The notes beneath the pieces were generated by a model. It did no database searches. It was given only the letters and a program-made list of their open reading frames with translations, and was not told the DNA's origin. Position numbers and translations under genes: made by a program. From assembly GCA_002841695.1 (NCBI GenBank), contig PHAN01000006.1:1-64000 (forward strand): a DNA stretch of 64,000 nt, read 5' to 3'. This stretch comes from Elusimicrobia bacterium HGW-Elusimicrobia-1 (lineage in GTDB: Bacteria; Elusimicrobiota; Endomicrobiia; PHAN01). The first letter of the stretch is position 1, and every line of letters begins with the position of its first letter. This document shows positions 34,333 to 42,956 of the stretch, piece after piece.

Positions 34333-35079
34333 ATGAAAAATATCCGCATTGACTCCCGCCGCCTCGATTATAAAACGCTCAACGAACGCATCCGCGCCGC
34401 AGTGACCGCCGGACGGGGAGAATGCGCGTCAAAAATCGTCCTCGACGGCGTAAACGGCCAGCGATTCATCGCGGCCGGTATCGAAAGCCCCGTGCGAATC
34501 GAAATAAACGGAATCCCCGGCAACGACCTCGGCGCGTTTATGAACGGACCCGAAATATTAGTGCGCGCGAACGCCCAGGACGCGGTGGGCAACACTATGT
34601 CGGGCGGCTTCATCGCCGTCGACGGACACGTCTCCGACGCGGCCGGCTACAGTATGCGCGGCGGCTCGATAATCATCCGCGACAACGCGGGTTATCGCAC
34701 AGGTATACACATGAAAGAATACCGCGAAAGCGTTCCGACCGTAATAATCGGCTCTTTCGCCCGCGATTTTCTGGGAGAATATATGGCGGGCGGACGGATA
34801 ATCGTCTTCGGTATCGGCGCAAAAAAGGCCTGCGGAAATTATCCCGGAACGGGAATGCACGGCGGCGAAATATACCTGCCTTCGGACAAACTGCCGCCTC
34901 GTATGCCCGAAGGTCTGAAAATATCGCCCGCCGGCGCCGATGTCGTGGAAAACGCGGCCGCAACTTTCGCCCGCGCTCTGGGCATACCCCGCAAAGAACT
35001 TCCCTCGACGAAAAAAATATCTTTTTGCGTAATCCGTCCCGCCTCTTGCCGCCCCTACGGCAGCATCTACGCTTACTGA
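34333..35079 (+). CDS. glutamate synthase GXGXG-domain subunit
   Basis: The 248-residue protein corresponds to the C-terminal beta-helix (GXGXG) domain of glutamate synthase alpha chains, made here as a separate subunit. The repeat pattern is visible in GNTMSGGFIAVDG, GYSMRGGSIIIRD and GEYMAGGRIIVFG. In archaeal-type enzymes this part helps to assemble the ammonia channel. It completes the operon amidotransferase, FMN subunit, ferredoxin, flavoprotein and GXGXG subunit. Confidence 0.92.
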   Translation: MKNIRIDSRRLDYKTLNERIRAAVTAGRGECASKIVLDGVNGQRFIAAGIESPVRIEINGIPGNDLGAFMNGPEILVRANAQDAVGNTMSGGFIAVDGHVSDAAGYSMRGGSIIIRDNAGYRTGIHMKEYRESVPTVIIGSFARDFLGEYMAGGRIIVFGIGAKKACGNYPGTGMHGGEIYLPSDKLPPRMPEGLKISPAGADVVENAAATFARALGIPRKELPSTKKISFCVIRPASCRPYGSIYAY

Positions 35080-35110
35080 AAAACCGGCCCGCCTTTGGTA
35101 TAATCATGTT

Positions 35111-35965
35111 ATGGGACACAAATACGCTTGTTCTTTGGCTGTAATTTTCGCCGCCGCGACGGTCGCGGGCGCATTTTCAGTCGATCCGCCGTCGCCCAAA
35201 GGCGGCGAAGCGGCGCTGTTTTCTTTCAAGCCGTCGCCTTTTCTTTCATACGAAATTACTCACGACTCCAAAACCTACAAACCTTATCCTGCCGTCGGAG
35301 GGAAAAGAGAAATATTTCTTCCCATAGCCATTGAAGCGTCGGGCGAAACCTCGATTCTTGTCGCCAAAAAACTTTTAGGCATAAAAATCGCCGCGTCCAA
35401 AGTTCCTTTTATAATTACCGCCCGACAGATACCCGTTATCCGCCTTTCGCCGACCAGCGAGAGAATGCGCGACTCAAAACCGGCTCTGAGCGACGAAAGA
35501 GCGCGTCTCCTTAAGTCCTTGGGCATCAGGAGTCCGGCAAAATTCGCCCAAGGCCCGTTTTTATCGCCGCTCGACGGCAGACAAGGGGAAGATTTCGGCG
35601 TCAAAAGAGAAGGAGCGCGTTACTCCTATTACCATAAAGGCGTAGATATATCCACACGGGCCGGTGTTCCGGTCGCGGCGGCCAACGCGGGCGCGGTGGC
35701 TCTGGCCTCGGAAAACCTCAATGTGACCGGCAAAACCGTAGTCATAGACCACGGACAGGGTTTAGTCAGCTGCTATTACCACCTCGACAAGATTCTGGTG
35801 TCCGAGGGGGAAAAAGTCGCAAAAGGCCAAAACATCGGCTTGGTCGGCTCCACGGGCTGGTCTACCGGCCCGCATCTTCATTTCGGCGCATATCTTCAGG
35901 GCGAAGCCATAGACCCCCTGTGGCTCATAGAATTTACATCTTCAACTTATCTTAAACCTCGCTAA
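35111..35965 (+). CDS. M23-family (LytM-type) metallopeptidase, exported
   Basis: Predicted cell-wall endopeptidase or LytM-type activator in the periplasm, 284 residues. A signal peptide spans about 1-21. A beta-rich region precedes the catalytic domain (about 145-284). Zinc ligands fit SYYHKGVDIST (H and D) and GPHLHFGAYL (the HxH motif); CYYHLD supplies another conserved histidine. The domain looks catalytically complete. It begins 31 bases after the glutamate synthase operon but is functionally unrelated. Confidence 0.9.
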   Translation: MGHKYACSLAVIFAAATVAGAFSVDPPSPKGGEAALFSFKPSPFLSYEITHDSKTYKPYPAVGGKREIFLPIAIEASGETSILVAKKLLGIKIAASKVPFIITARQIPVIRLSPTSERMRDSKPALSDERARLLKSLGIRSPAKFAQGPFLSPLDGRQGEDFGVKREGARYSYYHKGVDISTRAGVPVAAANAGAVALASENLNVTGKTVVIDHGQGLVSCYYHLDKILVSEGEKVAKGQNIGLVGSTGWSTGPHLHFGAYLQGEAIDPLWLIEFTSSTYLKPR

Positions 35966-36020
35966 CGCCATTGTCAGGATGTTCCTTCCCATAGTCATTG
36001 CGCCGCCGCTCTCACCCCTT

Positions 36021-36204
36021 GTCATTGCGAGGAGTTGTAGGGGCGTATAATTATACGCCCCTACTTGATGAACGACAGCCCGCCCCGCCTTGGCGGGGAG
36101 GCAATCTCATCACGCATTATGGTAGGGGCGACCCCCTGTGGTCGCCCACATAACAGGGCAGGCACGGGGGCCTGCCCCTACAAAGTAATGCCCCTCGCAA
36201 TGAC
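36021..36204. repeat. nested palindromic intergenic repeat (large copy)
   Basis: This 368-base gap between the peptidase and perR is mostly filled by an element bounded by GTCATTGCGAGG (36021-36032) and CCTCGCAATGAC (36193-36204). It contains the same 28-bp palindrome as upstream of uvrA (36037-36064, core TATAATTATA). It also has a CCCGCC/GGCGGG hairpin and two more palindromes based on GGGCGACC and GGGCAGGC. No gene is visible. The promoter of perR lies downstream of it. Confidence 0.7.
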
Positions 36205-36261
36205 AACAAAGGGGGATTTTAAAATTCCTCGTCCGCCTCCCGCAGAAACCCTGTAATAAAT

Positions 36262-36322
36262 TTGACATCATCCTGCGTTTTTTATACAATACTATTGATT
36301 ACTACATAGTATTGATTACTAT
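36262..36322 (+). promoter_or_regulatory. perR promoter with tandem operator
   Basis: TTGACA (36262-36267) and TACAAT (36285-36290) are 17 bases apart. Directly downstream are two direct copies of TA[C/G]TATTGATTACTA (36290-36304 and 36307-36321). The second copy lies in a near-palindrome ATAGTATTGATTACTAT (36306-36322). AT-rich inverted boxes at the start site are typical of Fur/PerR proteins, so autorepression is likely. Confidence 0.65.
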
Positions 36323-36333
36323 TCAGATATTTT

Positions 36334-36798
36334 ATGACAAAAAACAACACACCCCGCGAAACCCCGCACATCGAAAAAATCTTAAAGGGCTCGCGGCTTA
36401 AAGTCACGCCGCAGCGAACGGCGATACTCGAATATCTGCTTTCAACCTACGCACATCCATCCGCGGACACCATCTGTAACGAAGTCAGAAAGAAACACCC
36501 GTCCGTAAGCCGAAACACCGTCTATCAAACTCTTGATTTTTTTGAAGGCAAGCGGCTTATTTTTGCTATAATGGATACGGAAGGGGTAAGACGCTATGAC
36601 GCGCACACCGACCCGCACATACATTTGATATGCCTGGACTGCGGAGCCATAATAGACACCCCCTACGACGACAGACGCATCCTCGGAAAAGTCAAAAAAT
36701 ACTTCAAACCCGAAAAATCCGTCGTTTATATTTACGGACACTGCGTGCCGGGGAATCCCGCCGGATGCGCCCCGCGCGAGGACGCGCGCAAGGAGTAA
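36334..36798 (+). CDS. perR: Fur-family regulator, PerR-like
   Basis: Metal-dependent transcription repressor, 154 residues. The winged-helix part has LKVTPQRTAILEYLL and VSRNTVYQTLDFF. The metal part has RRYDAHTDPHIHLICLDCG and a second cysteine pair near the C-terminus (GHCVPGNPAGC). The gene heads a run of oxygen-defence genes (rubredoxin, flavodiiron protein, rubredoxin reductase, rubrerythrin), so peroxide sensing is the best guess. Fur or Zur specificity cannot be excluded by sequence alone. Confidence 0.87.
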   Translation: MTKNNTPRETPHIEKILKGSRLKVTPQRTAILEYLLSTYAHPSADTICNEVRKKHPSVSRNTVYQTLDFFEGKRLIFAIMDTEGVRRYDAHTDPHIHLICLDCGAIIDTPYDDRRILGKVKKYFKPEKSVVYIYGHCVPGNPAGCAPREDARKE

Positions 36799-36804
36799 AA
36801 CAAT

Positions 36805-36963
36805 ATGGAAAAATGGAAATGTATCGTCTGCGGTTACATTTACGACCCGCAAAAGGGGGACCCCGCCGATAACGTCGCCGCCGGAACCAAATTCGAGGAT
36901 ATTCCGGACACTTGGGTCTGCCCCGAATGCGGAGCGCTCAAAGATATGTTTGAAAAGGCCTGA
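36805..36963 (+). CDS. rubredoxin
   Basis: The 52-residue one-iron electron carrier has both CxxCG loops: [10 protein letters not shown] near the start and [11 protein letters not shown] near the end. Start is the ATG at 36805, with AAGGAG 10 bases upstream. It lies six bases after perR and 29 before the flavodiiron gene, so it is the expected electron donor for that enzyme and for rubrerythrin. Confidence 0.95.
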   Translation: MEKWKCIVCGYIYDPQKGDPADNVAAGTKFEDIPDTWVCPECGALKDMFEKA

Positions 36964-36992
36964 AAGCTCGCGGCAAACAGGGAGAAATCATT

Positions 36993-38219
36993 ATGAATCC
37001 GGTAAAAATTATTGACGGACTGCATTGGGTCGGCGCGGTCGACTGGGATACAAGGGATTTTCACGGACATTCCTACTCGGTACACAGAGGCACGACGTAC
37101 AACGCGTATCTCATCATCGACGAAAAAATAACTCTCGTCGATTCGGTGTACACACCTTTCGCGGACGAACTCATAGCGCGGGTATCCGCGCTCGTTGACC
37201 CGTCCAAAATCGACTATATCGTCGCAAACCACGTCGAGGTGGATCACTCCGGTTCGTTAGCCAGGATGACCGCCATAGCGCCCAAAGCGCAGATTATCTG
37301 CACGAAAAAAGGCGAAGAGGGCTTCCGCGCACATTTCGGAAAACACGTGGCGCCGCACCTTGGCAAACCGGCCGACGAATGGAACTTCCACACGGTAAAA
37401 ACGGGCGATGAACTCAAAATAGGGAAGAAAACCCTGGTATTTCTGGAGGCGCCCTTTCTTCATTGGCCCGACTCAATGTTCACCTACGTCAAAGAAGACG
37501 CCGTCCTGCTTCCGAACGACGCATTCGGACAGCATTTGGCGTCTTCCGGACGATTCGACGACGAGGTCGAAGAAAGCGTTCTCATGGAAGAAGCGGCCAA
37601 GTACTTTGCCAATATTCTTACGCCATTTGCCCCTCTGATTCTCAAAAAACTCGACGAAGTAGCCGCCCTCAAAATCCCCATAAAAATGATATGCCCCAGT
37701 CATGGAATAATGTGGCGCCGCGACCCGGCCAAGATTATCGACGCGTACAAGAGATGGTCGCTGGGCGAATATAAAAAGAAAATGCTTATCGTCTATGACA
37801 CAATGTGGGGAGCCACCGAAAAAATGGCCAGAGCAATCGTTGAAGGCGCCGAAAGCGTCGGCGGGATCGAAGTAAAACTCTTCAAAATGCCCGTAACCGA
37901 CCGCTCGGACGTAATAAAAGAACTGCTCGACGCCAGAGCCATAATAGCGGGCTCATCTACGATAAACAAGGGTATGCTCCCGACGATGGCGCCGGTTCTT
38001 GAGGATATGGAGGGTTTGAGATTCAAAAACAAGATAGGCGCTACATTCGGCGCGTTCGGATGGTCGGGCGGAGCCGTGGAAGCAATGGAAGCGCGGCTTA
38101 AAAAGTCGGGGGTCGAGATAGTACACGCGCCGATAACGTCCAAGTGGATACCCGACGCGCCCAAACTTGCCGAATGCGAAGCGATGGGCCGCGAAATTGC
38201 CGCCAAAATAGCGGGATAA
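36993..38219 (+). CDS. fprA: flavodiiron protein (FprA/ROO type oxygen or NO reductase)
   Basis: Reduces oxygen to water, or nitric oxide, with electrons from rubredoxin. The 408-residue protein has an N-terminal metallo-beta-lactamase-like diiron domain with HVEVDHSGS (about 79-87) and further ligands in APFLHWPD and PSHGIMW. A C-terminal flavodoxin domain follows from about 260 (MLIVYDTMWGATEKMA). Size and order match stand-alone class A flavodiiron proteins. The adjacent rubredoxin gene supports the role. Confidence 0.95.
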   Translation: MNPVKIIDGLHWVGAVDWDTRDFHGHSYSVHRGTTYNAYLIIDEKITLVDSVYTPFADELIARVSALVDPSKIDYIVANHVEVDHSGSLARMTAIAPKAQIICTKKGEEGFRAHFGKHVAPHLGKPADEWNFHTVKTGDELKIGKKTLVFLEAPFLHWPDSMFTYVKEDAVLLPNDAFGQHLASSGRFDDEVEESVLMEEAAKYFANILTPFAPLILKKLDEVAALKIPIKMICPSHGIMWRRDPAKIIDAYKRWSLGEYKKKMLIVYDTMWGATEKMARAIVEGAESVGGIEVKLFKMPVTDRSDVIKELLDARAIIAGSSTINKGMLPTMAPVLEDMEGLRFKNKIGATFGAFGWSGGAVEAMEARLKKSGVEIVHAPITSKWIPDAPKLAECEAMGREIAAKIAG

Positions 38220-38240
38220 CAAGAAGACGACACAAACCTC

Positions 38241-38319
38241 GTCATTACGAGGCACCGCCGTTTTGGTAGGGACAGGTCGCAACCTGTCCCTACTTCGTCA
38301 TTACATTCCTCGCAATGAC
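38241..38319. repeat. nested palindromic intergenic repeat (short copy)
   Basis: Bounded by GTCATTACGAGG (38241-38252) and CCTCGCAATGAC (38308-38319), with one 26-bp palindrome inside (38267-38292, core GGTCGCAACC). It is a third member of the family seen at 5358 and 36021. It ends eight bases before the next start codon, so that gene's ribosome site region derives from the repeat. Confidence 0.7.
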
Positions 38320-38327
38320 AAATTACT

Positions 38328-39521
38328 ATGAACATACTCATAATAGGCAACGGAGTCGCCGGCATTACCGCGGCCAAAACTATCAGACAAAAATCCTCCG
38401 AAGCCGTCATTACCGTGGTCACGGACGAGCAATTTGCCTATTACAACCGACCCGCACTGATTGACTTTATCGCCGGACGCAAGAAAGAGGATGAGTTATA
38501 TTTCTATCCGGAATCGTGGTATACTCAGAATAACATTAAAGTATTACTTGAAAAAAGTGTCCAAAAACTGCAACTTTCCGCCAAATCCGCACTGCTCGAT
38601 GACGGTTCAACAATTTCGTACGATAAACTCATTATAGCCGCGGGTGCAAGCGCAAATACACTGCCCATACCGGGGTCAGACAGCCCGAAAGTTCTCACTT
38701 TAAGGTGCCTCGAAGACGCCAAAACACTCATGGATGAGGCGGGCAAAACCTCGCAGATAGCATTTATAGGAGGCGGGGTACTGGGAATAGAGGCCGCCGC
38801 GGCCGTAAAAGCTTCATTTCCCGCGATTGATATAACCGTAATAGAGGTTGCGCCTTACCTTCTTCCCCGACAACTCGACGCCAAAGGCGGCGAAATACTC
38901 TCCAAATGTCTGGCCGCCAGAGGACTAAAAGTGATTGCCGGAGCCAAAATATCGGCCATCGGCGGCGATGGCGCGGCGCTTGACGACGGCCGCAAGATAC
39001 CCGCCGACCTGTTCGTCGTCTCGGCCGGGATAAAACCGAACATAAAGTTTGCCGCGGAAGCCGGAATAGCCGTCGCGAAAGGAATTATCGTCAACGAATA
39101 TCTGGAAACATCGGCGCCCGACGTCTTTGCCGCCGGCGACTGCGCCGAATACAAAGGCGTCGTATGGGGCATAGTGCCCGTTGCCGTCGAGCAAGCCCGC
39201 ATAGCGGCATCGAACGCCGCCTTTGTAGGGGCGAAAAATCTTTCGCCCTCGCAAAGGTACGAAGGCACCGTGATGTCGAATACGCTTAAAGTGGCCGGAA
39301 TCGACCTTACCACCGAAGGCAACATCGCCGAAATCGACGGAATCGTAACCTACGAACACGCCGATACCGCGAAAGAAATTTATAAAAAAATATTCCTGAA
39401 AGACGGCGTTATAGTGGGCTCAATGTGTATGGGCGACGCCGAAGCGGCAAAAAAAATATCGGCGGTCAGAAGGTCGGCAAAACCCGTCGGCGAAAAAGAA
39501 GCCAAAGAACTCATATCATAA
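38328..39521 (+). CDS. NADH:rubredoxin oxidoreductase-like flavoprotein
   Basis: The 397-residue FAD/NAD(P)H protein has ILIIGNGVAGITAAKTI at the N-terminus, IAFIGGGVLGIEAAAAV around 145 and DVFAAGDCAE around 265. Residues YYNRPALIDFIAG and the small C-terminal domain match NADH:rubredoxin/nitric-oxide reductase relatives. Its neighbours (rubredoxin, flavodiiron protein, rubrerythrin) make reduction of rubredoxin the likely job. No clear Shine-Dalgarno is visible because a repeat ends just upstream. Confidence 0.88.
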   Translation: MNILIIGNGVAGITAAKTIRQKSSEAVITVVTDEQFAYYNRPALIDFIAGRKKEDELYFYPESWYTQNNIKVLLEKSVQKLQLSAKSALLDDGSTISYDKLIIAAGASANTLPIPGSDSPKVLTLRCLEDAKTLMDEAGKTSQIAFIGGGVLGIEAAAAVKASFPAIDITVIEVAPYLLPRQLDAKGGEILSKCLAARGLKVIAGAKISAIGGDGAALDDGRKIPADLFVVSAGIKPNIKFAAEAGIAVAKGIIVNEYLETSAPDVFAAGDCAEYKGVVWGIVPVAVEQARIAASNAAFVGAKNLSPSQRYEGTVMSNTLKVAGIDLTTEGNIAEIDGIVTYEHADTAKEIYKKIFLKDGVIVGSMCMGDAEAAKKISAVRRSAKPVGEKEAKELIS

Positions 39522-39543
39522 ATCGACACGGAGGTATGTGCCA

Positions 39544-40119
39544 ATGAAACCCATCAAAGGTTCTCAGACGGAAAAAAATCTTCTCAAAGCGTTCGCGGGC
39601 GAATCGCAGGCGCGCAACCGCTACACCTATTACTCGGGCGCGGCAAAAAAAGAGGGCTACGAGCATATCGCGGCTTTATTCCTGGAAACCGCCGAAAACG
39701 AGAAAGAACACGCCAAGGTGTTTTTTAAATTTCTGGAAGGCGGAGACGTTGAAATAACGGCGTCCTATCCCGCCGGAAAAATCGAGAGCGCCGTCAAGAA
39801 TCTGGCGCACGCCGCCGACGGAGAAAAAATGGAATGGGGAACGCTTTACCCCGAGTTCGCGGCCGTCGCCAAAAAAGAGGGCTACGACGAAGTCGCCAAA
39901 GCATTCGAAGAAATCGCCCGCGTCGAGGCGTTCCACGAAAAAAGATACCGCGCGCTCGAAGCCAACATCAAAAAGTCGTCGGTTTTCAAAAAAGCGGGGG
40001 CCGTAAAATGGCACTGCCGCAACTGCGGCTATATCACCGAAGGCGCGGAAGCTCCCAAACAGTGTCCCGCGTGCAAACATCCTCAATCCTACTACGAATT
40101 GCTGTCCGAGAATTACTGA
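39544..40119 (+). CDS. rbr: rubrerythrin
   Basis: Non-heme iron peroxidase that reduces hydrogen peroxide with electrons from rubredoxin. The 191-residue protein has a four-helix diiron domain (FAGESQARNRY, ENEKEHAK, EIARVEAFHEKRY) and a C-terminal rubredoxin-like domain (CRNCGYITEG, CPACKHPQ). The ATG at 39544 has GGAGG upstream; a GTG two codons earlier is possible. It sits 22 bases after the rubredoxin reductase gene. Confidence 0.96.
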   Translation: MKPIKGSQTEKNLLKAFAGESQARNRYTYYSGAAKKEGYEHIAALFLETAENEKEHAKVFFKFLEGGDVEITASYPAGKIESAVKNLAHAADGEKMEWGTLYPEFAAVAKKEGYDEVAKAFEEIARVEAFHEKRYRALEANIKKSSVFKKAGAVKWHCRNCGYITEGAEAPKQCPACKHPQSYYELLSENY

Positions 40120-40123
40120 GCGT

Positions 40124-40915
40124 ATGACATTAAGCGAACGTTTGAAGACGTCACTTTATTCCGAGGCGGCGGCCGCAGTGCTCGACGGCCAAAACGTGAT
40201 CAAAAAATATTTTGAGCGCGGCTTTAAAATCGAGTACAAGGGCGACATCGACCCTGTAACAATAGCCGACCGCGAGACGGAAAATATCATAATAAAGCGT
40301 CTCAAAAACCGCTTTCCCGACATCGGTTTTCTGTGCGAGGAATCCTGTCCCAAAGAGATGAGGGAAGGAACTTTCTGGGTTCTCGACCCGCTGGACGGCA
40401 CGGTCAATTTTGTGCATCATTGTCCGGTATTTTCTACGTCCCTTGCGCTTTTCTCGGACGGAAAAATCGTTTTGGGAATAGTCAACGACGTAATGCGCTC
40501 GGAATTGTTCGGCGCGGTGCGGGGACGCGGCGCGTTATTAAACCGCAAACGCATAAGAGTATCGGGCGTCAAAACGCTCAACCGCGCGCTGTTAGTCACG
40601 GGCTTCCCGTATTACATAAAGGAACGCCACAACCGCGTGATAAAAAACTTCAAAAATCTGGTGCTTTCCGCGCAGGGCATAAGACGGCTGGGCTCGGCGG
40701 CGCTTGATTTGGCCTACACGGCGTCGGGCAGGTTCGACGGTTTCTGGGAAGAGGGCCTCGCCCCGTGGGACGTTGCGGCGGGTTCGCTTCTCGTCGAAGA
40801 AGCCGGAGGTCGGGTGAGCGATTTCGCCGGAAGCGACGATTGGCTCTTCGGAAAAATGATAACGGCCTCCAACAGCCGCATCCACAATTCGATGATAAAG
40901 ATTTTGCAGCAATGA
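40124..40915 (+). CDS. inositol monophosphatase family protein
   Basis: Magnesium-dependent phosphatase of the inositol-monophosphatase/SuhB family, 263 residues. The metal-binding motifs are FLCEES, WVLDPLDGTVNFVH and APWDVAAGSLLVEEAGG. It may act on inositol phosphate, fructose-1,6-bisphosphate or PAP; the family does not decide this by sequence. It begins four bases after rubrerythrin but has no obvious link to oxygen defence. Confidence 0.9.
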   Translation: MTLSERLKTSLYSEAAAAVLDGQNVIKKYFERGFKIEYKGDIDPVTIADRETENIIIKRLKNRFPDIGFLCEESCPKEMREGTFWVLDPLDGTVNFVHHCPVFSTSLALFSDGKIVLGIVNDVMRSELFGAVRGRGALLNRKRIRVSGVKTLNRALLVTGFPYYIKERHNRVIKNFKNLVLSAQGIRRLGSAALDLAYTASGRFDGFWEEGLAPWDVAAGSLLVEEAGGRVSDFAGSDDWLFGKMITASNSRIHNSMIKILQQ

Positions 40916-40954
40916 TGAATAAGCAAATCACAAAACTTACCCCCTCACCTCAAT

Positions 40955-40975
40955 CCTCTCCCTCGATGGGAGAGG
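40955..40975. repeat. short hairpin in intergenic repeat
   Basis: CCTCTCCC (40955-40962) and GGGAGAGG (40968-40975) form a perfect eight-pair stem with a five-base loop. It is part of a common type of intergenic repeat running on to about 41000. No T-run follows. The remaining gap to 41117 shows no gene. Confidence 0.5.
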
Positions 40976-41117
40976 CGGCCCGAAGGGCAGGGGAGGGTGA
41001 AATAAAAAGTATCGTCCCAGATGGCAGGAGGGCAAAAATATTCCGGGCGCTGAATTCTCCGACGGGAAAATAGTTTCGTGACGGGCTGATGACCTATTAC
41101 ATACAGGAGGAGTAAAG

Positions 41118-41303
41118 ATGAAAGTGACAGTTCTTGAAGATGTTTGCACCGGCTGCGGGCTTTGCGTTTCCGACGCGCCCGATGTTTTTGAAGTCCCCGA
41201 AAGTGTGGCCAAGGTAAAAGTAAACCCCGTGCCCGCCGCCCTCGAAGAATCCGCAAAACTGGCCGCGGCCGATTGTCCGGTCGAGGCAATAAAAGTTGAA
41301 TAA
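41118..41303 (+). CDS. single-cluster 4Fe-4S ferredoxin
   Basis: Small electron carrier, 61 residues. The cluster ligands are in CTGCGLCVSDAPDVF (three cysteines) and a fourth in ADCPVEAI. The presence of aspartate-rich SDAPDVFEV after the third cysteine is typical of Thermotoga- or Desulfovibrio-type ferredoxins. An AGGAGGAG ribosome site lies just upstream. The stop overlaps the nth start. Confidence 0.93.
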   Translation: MKVTVLEDVCTGCGLCVSDAPDVFEVPESVAKVKVNPVPAALEESAKLAAADCPVEAIKVE

Positions 41304-41973
41304 ATCAAAAAGCGCGGGCGACCGCGCAGACGCAATAGTATCGCGTCTGCGACGGAAATACCGCGACGCGAAGATTCCTCTTGAGTTTGCCACGCCGTGG
41401 CAGTTGCTGGTGGCCGTAATATTGTCGGCGCAGTGCACGGACGAGCGCGTCAATAAAGTCACGCGGGAACTGTTCAGAAAATACCGCACGCCCGAAGATT
41501 TCGCCGCTGCGCGCGCCTCGGAGCTGGCAAAAGCCGTGTTCTCGACGGGATTCTATCGCGCCAAGGCGAAAAACATCGCCGGGGCGGCAAAAGCCGTAAT
41601 AGAAAAATTCGGCGGGAAAGTGCCGCGCACTATGGAAGAAATTCTTACGCTTCCCGGCGTGGCCAGAAAAACCGCCAATGTGGTGCTGGCTCACGCCTAC
41701 GGAGTCGTGGAAGGCATTGCGGTCGATACCCACGTAAGACGACTGGCGGCGCGGATGGGACTGACATCCGAGAATGACCCCGTCAAAATCGAACGCGACC
41801 TGATGTCCGTCGTGGCGCGCAATAACTGGCGGAACGTTTCGCTTCTGTTACAGTACCACGGACGGGCGGTTTGCCGCGCGGCAAAACCCGCCTGCGGCGC
41901 GTGTCTACTCTCGGATATATGCCCGAGCGCGTATTCATTCGGGGAAAAACCGGCGGGGAAAAATAAAAAATGA
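41296..41973 (+). CDS. nth: endonuclease III
   Basis: DNA glycosylase/AP lyase that removes oxidised pyrimidines. The 225-residue protein has the helix-hairpin-helix LPGVARKTANVVLAHAYG with catalytic lysine, the catalytic aspartate in VDTHVRR, and the C-terminal [4Fe-4S] cluster motif C-x6-C-x2-C-x5-C. It starts at TTG 41296, overlapping the ferredoxin stop by eight bases. No ATG in a suitable place was seen. The stop overlaps the next small gene by ATGA. Confidence 0.94.
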   Translation: MNKSKSAGDRADAIVSRLRRKYRDAKIPLEFATPWQLLVAVILSAQCTDERVNKVTRELFRKYRTPEDFAAARASELAKAVFSTGFYRAKAKNIAGAAKAVIEKFGGKVPRTMEEILTLPGVARKTANVVLAHAYGVVEGIAVDTHVRRLAARMGLTSENDPVKIERDLMSVVARNNWRNVSLLLQYHGRAVCRAAKPACGACLLSDICPSAYSFGEKPAGKNKK

Positions 41974-42116
41974 AAAAAATCGAACTGAAAGTAAATTCCA
42001 AAAAAGTGCCTCTGAATTTTTTCGTAACCGGGTTTTACATACGCACGATTGAAGCGATGGTAAAATCCCTGCGCGGCACGAAAAAACCCCGCAAAATCGA
42101 AATAACCATTTCCTGA
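41970..42116 (+). CDS. 48-residue basic small protein
   Basis: Translation gives a short protein starting MKKIELKVNSKKVPLNFFV and ending RKIEITIS. It begins at an ATG overlapping the nth stop (ATGA). It is basic, without cysteines or membrane segment, and looks like a short beta-helix-beta fold. I do not recognise a family. The coupled start and the sensible amphipathic pattern argue that it is real. Confidence 0.6.
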   Translation: MKKIELKVNSKKVPLNFFVTGFYIRTIEAMVKSLRGTKKPRKIEITIS

Positions 42117-42202
42117 AACTCATAAAGAAAATGCGCGGGCTGTATGATACTTTCTTAACGTCTTAACATTGTGCTGAGAATTCACTAAACTACGGAGGTT
42201 TT

Positions 42203-42940
42203 ATGGCAAAATTGTCAGCGCTGGTTTTATCCTGTATGTTTGCGGCGGCCTCGGCGGGACTCGCGGAAACTTCAAATTACGAAGTCGGCGCCTGCGCCGA
42301 ATGCTCGCCGCACAAAATGGCGATGATGCACGGCTCTATGGATATGAAAGAAAAGGCCGCAGAGGCGCAAACAAAAACGTCAGATACCGCGACATCAGCC
42401 ACAATGAAAGCCGAAGCGGCGTGGACAAACAAAGTATTCACCGCCGACGAACTCAAAAAATTCGACGGAAAAGACGGCAGGCCGTCGTATGTCGCGGTGG
42501 ACGGTATCGTATACGACGTGACCGGCGTAAAGGCATGGGAAGGCGGACGACATAAAAATATGCACAACGCCGGAGCCGACCACACGTCGGATTTCCACAA
42601 GAAAGCTCCCAAAAAAATCCACCACGACGGGAAAGCGCTCGATAAACTTCCGAAGGCGGGCGTTACCGAGTCGTATAAAATGATGAAACCCGTCAAGGGC
42701 CATATGCACGACGGAAGCAAACAGATGCCGGACGTCTCCGCGCCCGCGGCCGGCGCCGTTTCCGACTATAAAATCGAGCCCTCGTCATACGGCCGCACGG
42801 TGACATGTCCCGTTACCGGTGATAAATTTAAGATTTCAAAGGAAACGCCGGCCGTCAAATATAAAGGCAAGGAACAGTACTTCTGCTGCCCGGCCTGCGT
42901 CGACGACTTCAAAAAAAATCCCGCTAAATATGTAAAATAG
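42203..42940 (+). CDS. exported cytochrome b5-like heme domain plus YHS domain protein
   Basis: The 245-residue protein has a signal peptide (1-21) and a Met/His/Cys-rich stretch. Next is a cytochrome b5-like heme/steroid-binding domain at about 75-150 (FTADELKKFDG, YVAVDGIVYDVTG, GGRHKNMHNAGADHT). A C-terminal YHS/TRASH-like metal-binding domain is at about 195-245 (TCPVTGDKFKI, YFCCPACVDDF). It is probably periplasmic and binds heme and a metal such as copper or zinc. The next gene is a two-helix membrane protein with two histidines, a possible partner. A good GGAGG ribosome site precedes the start. Confidence 0.85.
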   Translation: MAKLSALVLSCMFAAASAGLAETSNYEVGACAECSPHKMAMMHGSMDMKEKAAEAQTKTSDTATSATMKAEAAWTNKVFTADELKKFDGKDGRPSYVAVDGIVYDVTGVKAWEGGRHKNMHNAGADHTSDFHKKAPKKIHHDGKALDKLPKAGVTESYKMMKPVKGHMHDGSKQMPDVSAPAAGAVSDYKIEPSSYGRTVTCPVTGDKFKISKETPAVKYKGKEQYFCCPACVDDFKKNPAKYVK

Positions 42941-42956
42941 GACGAATGGTAAAAAA

